DNA of 8,284 nt, from assembly GCA_046760505.1 (NCBI GenBank), contig JBHIEG010000051.1, positions 1-8,284 on the forward strand. The letters run 5' to 3'. The DNA is from CAYFZR01 sp046760505 [NCBI: Candidatus Hydrothermarchaeota archaeon] (GTDB lineage Archaea; CAYFZR01). Below are positions 6,107 to 8,284 of the stretch, piece after piece (position 1 is the first letter of the stretch; every line of letters starts with the position of its first letter). Position numbers and translations under genes: made by a program. The notes under the pieces are model-generated. The model did not search any database, had not been told where the DNA came from, and worked only from the letters and a program-made list of their open reading frames with translations.

Positions 6107-6943
6107 GTGTGTTCTTTTGCAACAAGTGTTGCCTTATCACCAGAAAAATCGGGTTTTGGTCCTCTTCTTTTTGCAGGTAATATTGAAGAAGGAATAAAAA
6201 ATGCTGCCAAGTTAGGATTCAGTGCTGTGGAGCTAAGTTTAAGAGATAGTGATTCTTTAGATAGAGAAAAAGTAACCCACCTATTAAAAGAAAATAACCT
6301 GAAGGTTTCCACCATTGCTACAGGACAGTCCTATTATAAAGATGGTTTCAGTTTATGTGCTAAGGGGGCAGAAAAACGCAGGAAAGTCATCCAGAGATTA
6401 AAAGGACATATAAGATTTGCCTCTCAACTGGGGACTCAGGTAATTATTGGAGGAGTAAGGGGAACTTTTGAGAGCATTCCCTGGCGACATCCTGTGCCCC
6501 ATAGGCTATACCAGGCTACCTTAGATAGTATTGAAGAAAGCCTGGAATACGCCTGTAAGTATGGAGTTATTCTTACACTGGAACCTATAAACAGATACGA
6601 GACAAACTTTATAAATACAACAGAAGAGGCATTAGAATTACTAGAAAAATTAAAGGTTGAGAACTTTAAAATATTACTGGATACATTCCATATGAATATA
6701 GATGAGCCTAATCTGGGAGAAGCAATTCTGAAGGCAGGAAAGCACTTGAGTTTTATTCATTTTGCTGACAGCAATAGATTTGCTCCAGGCATGGGACATA
6801 TAGATTTTAAGGAGGTCTATCGTTCTTTAAAGAAAATAAACTACCAAGGATACATCTGTGCAGAAGTGCTCCCTGTACCTAATGATTTATTAGCTATGAA
6901 ACAATCTATTCATTCTTTAAGAAGATTGATAAATACTCGGTGA
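6107..6943 (+). CDS. Sugar epimerase/isomerase, 5-keto-L-gluconate epimerase-like TIM barrel
   Basis: A 278-residue cytoplasmic enzyme of the xylose-isomerase-like (AP endonuclease 2) family, the usual full length. Visible metal and catalytic residues are E159 in LEPINRYETNFINT, D192 and H195 in LLDTFHMNIDE, H218 in FIHFADSNR, H231 in GMGHIDF, and E253 in CAEVLP. From memory the pattern IATGQSYYKDGFSL, then EPINRYETNFINT, DTFHMN and HFADSNRFAPGMGHIDF most resembles the Thermotoga 5-keto-L-gluconate epimerase IolO (TM0416) of inositol breakdown. Ketose 3-epimerases and hydroxypyruvate isomerases are close relatives, so the substrate is tentative. GTG 6107 is chosen because AGGGGGA (6094-6100) lies six bases upstream and the fragmentary copy at 1290-1451 aligns from that codon. 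It is separated from permease 2 by 174 bp and followed by a dispersed repeat. Confidence 0.85.
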   Translation: MCSFATSVALSPEKSGFGPLLFAGNIEEGIKNAAKLGFSAVELSLRDSDSLDREKVTHLLKENNLKVSTIATGQSYYKDGFSLCAKGAEKRRKVIQRLKGHIRFASQLGTQVIIGGVRGTFESIPWRHPVPHRLYQATLDSIEESLEYACKYGVILTLEPINRYETNFINTTEEALELLEKLKVENFKILLDTFHMNIDEPNLGEAILKAGKHLSFIHFADSNRFAPGMGHIDFKEVYRSLKKINYQGYICAEVLPVPNDLLAMKQSIHSLRRLINTR

Positions 6944-6947
6944 ACCA

Positions 6948-7087
6948 CGTCATGGCGAGCAAGGCCTCTTGCTTGCCGTTGCAAACGGAGTGAAGCAATC
7001 TCTATTAGGTCGCTCGGAATAATTTCGAGACAGACTCTGTGATCTTCTGAGATTGCCATGCCTGACTTTGGCAGTCTCGCAATAACA
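6948..7087 (+). repeat. Palindromic dispersed repeat, CGTCATTGCGAG type, degraded
   Basis: The block starts CGTCATGGCGAGC and ends CTCGCAATAACA, which are imperfect reverse complements. An inner pair GAAGCAATCTC (6992-7002) and GAGATTGCC (7049-7057) is nested between them. Smaller hairpins lie inside: GGCGAGCAAG (6954-6963) with CTTGCTTGCC (6968-6977), and CTCGGAATAATTTCGAG around 7013-7029. The arrangement TCATTGCGAG, GAAGCAATCTC, GAGATTGC, CTCGCAATGA is a well-known non-coding dispersed palindrome in many bacterial genomes, possibly a non-autonomous mobile element. This copy has several substitutions. It fills most of the gap between the epimerase and dehydrogenase genes. Confidence 0.7.
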
Positions 7088-7181
7088 GGTAATTTCATAA
7101 GAAGTAAGCGATTACAAGATTCTTCTACTGACTATCCACAGAAATTAATGACAGACTTTCGTTTTGGCAGTGGAGGGGAAA

Positions 7182-8284
7182 ATGAGAGAACATAGAATCG
7201 CGGTCATTCCAGGTGATGGAATTGGGCCAGACGCAATTAGAGAAGGAATCAAAGTCTTAGAAGCAGTGAGTCAAAAACTGGGAAATATATCCTTTGAATT
7301 TAGCTATTTTCCCTGGGGTTGTGAATACTATTTAAAGACAGGAAAAATGATTTCTGAGGATGGTCTAGAAAAACTCAAGGATTTTGAGGCTATTTATCTT
7401 GGTGCTATTGGTGATCCTAGAGTTCCCGATCATATCTCCTTAAGAGACTTACTCTTAAAGATTCGCTTTGGTTTTGACCAGTATGTGAACCTAAGGCCAG
7501 TTAAACTATTGGAGGGTATTCCCTGTTCTCTTAAAAACAAAGGTCCTCAAGATATAGACTTTGTAGTAGTGCGAGAAAACACGGAAGGTTTTTATACTGG
7601 AATCGGAGGTAGGTATAAAAAAGGTAGCTCTAAGCATGCTGTATATGCTAAGATAAACAAAGTTTTTGCTGATTCTGAGGAGATAGTCAGTCAGGAGGGT
7701 GTATTCAGCCAGATTGGGGTAGAGAGAATAATGAAGTATTCCTTTGAGCTGGCAAGAAAAAGAAAGAAACATCTCACCTGCTGCACCAAGTCTAACGCTC
7801 TTAACTATAGTATGGTCTATTGGGATGAAGTATTCAAGAAAATTTCTGAGCAATACCCAGATGTAAAAACTGATTTTGCCTTTGTGGATGCTATATGTAT
7901 GTGGTTTGTTAAGAATCCTGAGTTCTTTGATGTCATCGTTGCTCCAAATCTTTTCGGTGATATAATAACCGATTTAGGGGCGATGATTCAGGGGGGTATG
8001 GGACTTGCTCCCGGAGGAAATATTAACCCAGAAGGCATTTCTATGTTTGAGCCAATCCATGGTTCTGCTCCCAAATACACTGGTAAAAATGTGGCAGATC
8101 CAATAGCTACTATCTGGGCAGGGCAAATGATGCTGGAGGAGTTAGGAGAGAAAAAGGCTGCCTCAATAATTATGGAAGCAATAAAAAAAGTCCTTAAGGA
8201 AGGTAAAGTTAGAACAAAAGACTTGGGGGGGACATCAACCACAAATGAAGTCGGAGACGCTATTGCTGAATCTATTTTAAAGAT
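7182..8284 (+). CDS. Tartrate/D-malate dehydrogenase-like beta-decarboxylating dehydrogenase (3' end outside window)
   Basis: The frame is open from ATG 7182 to the window edge: 367 full codons, nearly the whole family length. It belongs to the isocitrate/isopropylmalate dehydrogenase family, soluble NAD(P)- and divalent-metal-dependent enzymes that oxidise and often decarboxylate 2-hydroxy acids. IPGDGIGP (9-16) begins the fold. Substrate arginines are R95, R105 and R131 (in [11 protein letters not shown], with Y138). The catalytic Lys is K203 in CCTKSN, the metal Asp residues are D236, D260 and D264 ([11 protein letters not shown]), and the coenzyme loop is FEPIHGSAP (289-297). [27 protein letters not shown] matches tartrate dehydrogenase TtuC and D-malate dehydrogenase better than LeuB or Icd. 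About 15 extra residues seem to sit between GGR144 and QEGVFS171. The SD GGAGGGG (7172-7178) precedes ATG. A role on a sugar-acid intermediate is inferred from context only. Confidence 0.88.
   Translation, partial: MREHRIAVIPGDGIGPDAIREGIKVLEAVSQKLGNISFEFSYFPWGCEYYLKTGKMISEDGLEKLKDFEAIYLGAIGDPRVPDHISLRDLLLKIRFGFDQYVNLRPVKLLEGIPCSLKNKGPQDIDFVVVRENTEGFYTGIGGRYKKGSSKHAVYAKINKVFADSEEIVSQEGVFSQIGVERIMKYSFELARKRKKHLTCCTKSNALNYSMVYWDEVFKKISEQYPDVKTDFAFVDAICMWFVKNPEFFDVIVAPNLFGDIITDLGAMIQGGMGLAPGGNINPEGISMFEPIHGSAPKYTGKNVADPIATIWAGQMMLEELGEKKAASIIMEAIKKVLKEGKVRTKDLGGTSTTNEVGDAIAESILK

Noticed and set aside
5941-6315. A 124-codon - strand frame over the epimerase start
   Set aside because: It is antisense to the conserved N-terminus of the epimerase and has no recognisable protein features.
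6910-7098. A 62-codon - strand frame after the epimerase
   Set aside because: It is read through the palindromic dispersed repeat, which is non-coding.

Overview
This AT-rich bacterial window is a one-strand sugar (or polyol) uptake-and-catabolism locus. Every intact gene lies on the + strand. Shine-Dalgarno sites are mostly strong and two genes start with GTG. The substrate-binding protein has a cleavable, cysteine-free signal peptide, so it is probably soluble in a periplasm and the host is probably a two-membrane bacterium. The gene content and protein style suggest an anaerobic, possibly thermophilic or uncultivated lineage such as Thermotogota or Atribacterota; this is a weak inference made without any database search.

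Layout. 1-285: C-terminal end of a xylose-isomerase-like TIM-barrel enzyme. 334-388: a hairpin overlapping a possible 13-codon leader ORF. 393-1217: amidohydrolase-2 family hydrolase. 1218-1664: decayed DNA holding a 5' fragment of a second epimerase gene (about 1290-1451), then an unidentified broken reading frame. 1665-2447: single-domain sugar ABC ATPase. 2496-3506: RbsC-type permease 1. 3507-3816: intergenic region carrying, on the - strand, the C-terminal relic of an ISL3-type transposase, followed by a 13-bp inverted repeat. 3817-4785: RbsB-type sugar-binding protein. 4798-4846: strong stem-loop. 4904-5932: RbsC-type permease 2. 6107-6943: sugar epimerase/isomerase resembling 5-keto-L-gluconate epimerase (IolO-like). 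6948-7087: palindromic dispersed repeat. 7182-end: tartrate/D-malate dehydrogenase-like beta-decarboxylating dehydrogenase, cut by the window edge.

How it works together (inference). The binding protein would capture a sugar, keto-sugar or cyclitol. Two different permease subunits and one single-domain ATPase would import it. The TIM-barrel isomerases, the amidohydrolase and the NAD-dependent decarboxylating dehydrogenase would catabolise it, perhaps through a keto-hexonate. The most unusual points are the two divergent permeases with only one single-NBD ATPase, the epimerase 5' copies bracketing the transporter genes, the transposase relic in the leader of the binding-protein gene, and the stem-loop separating the binding-protein gene from permease 2.
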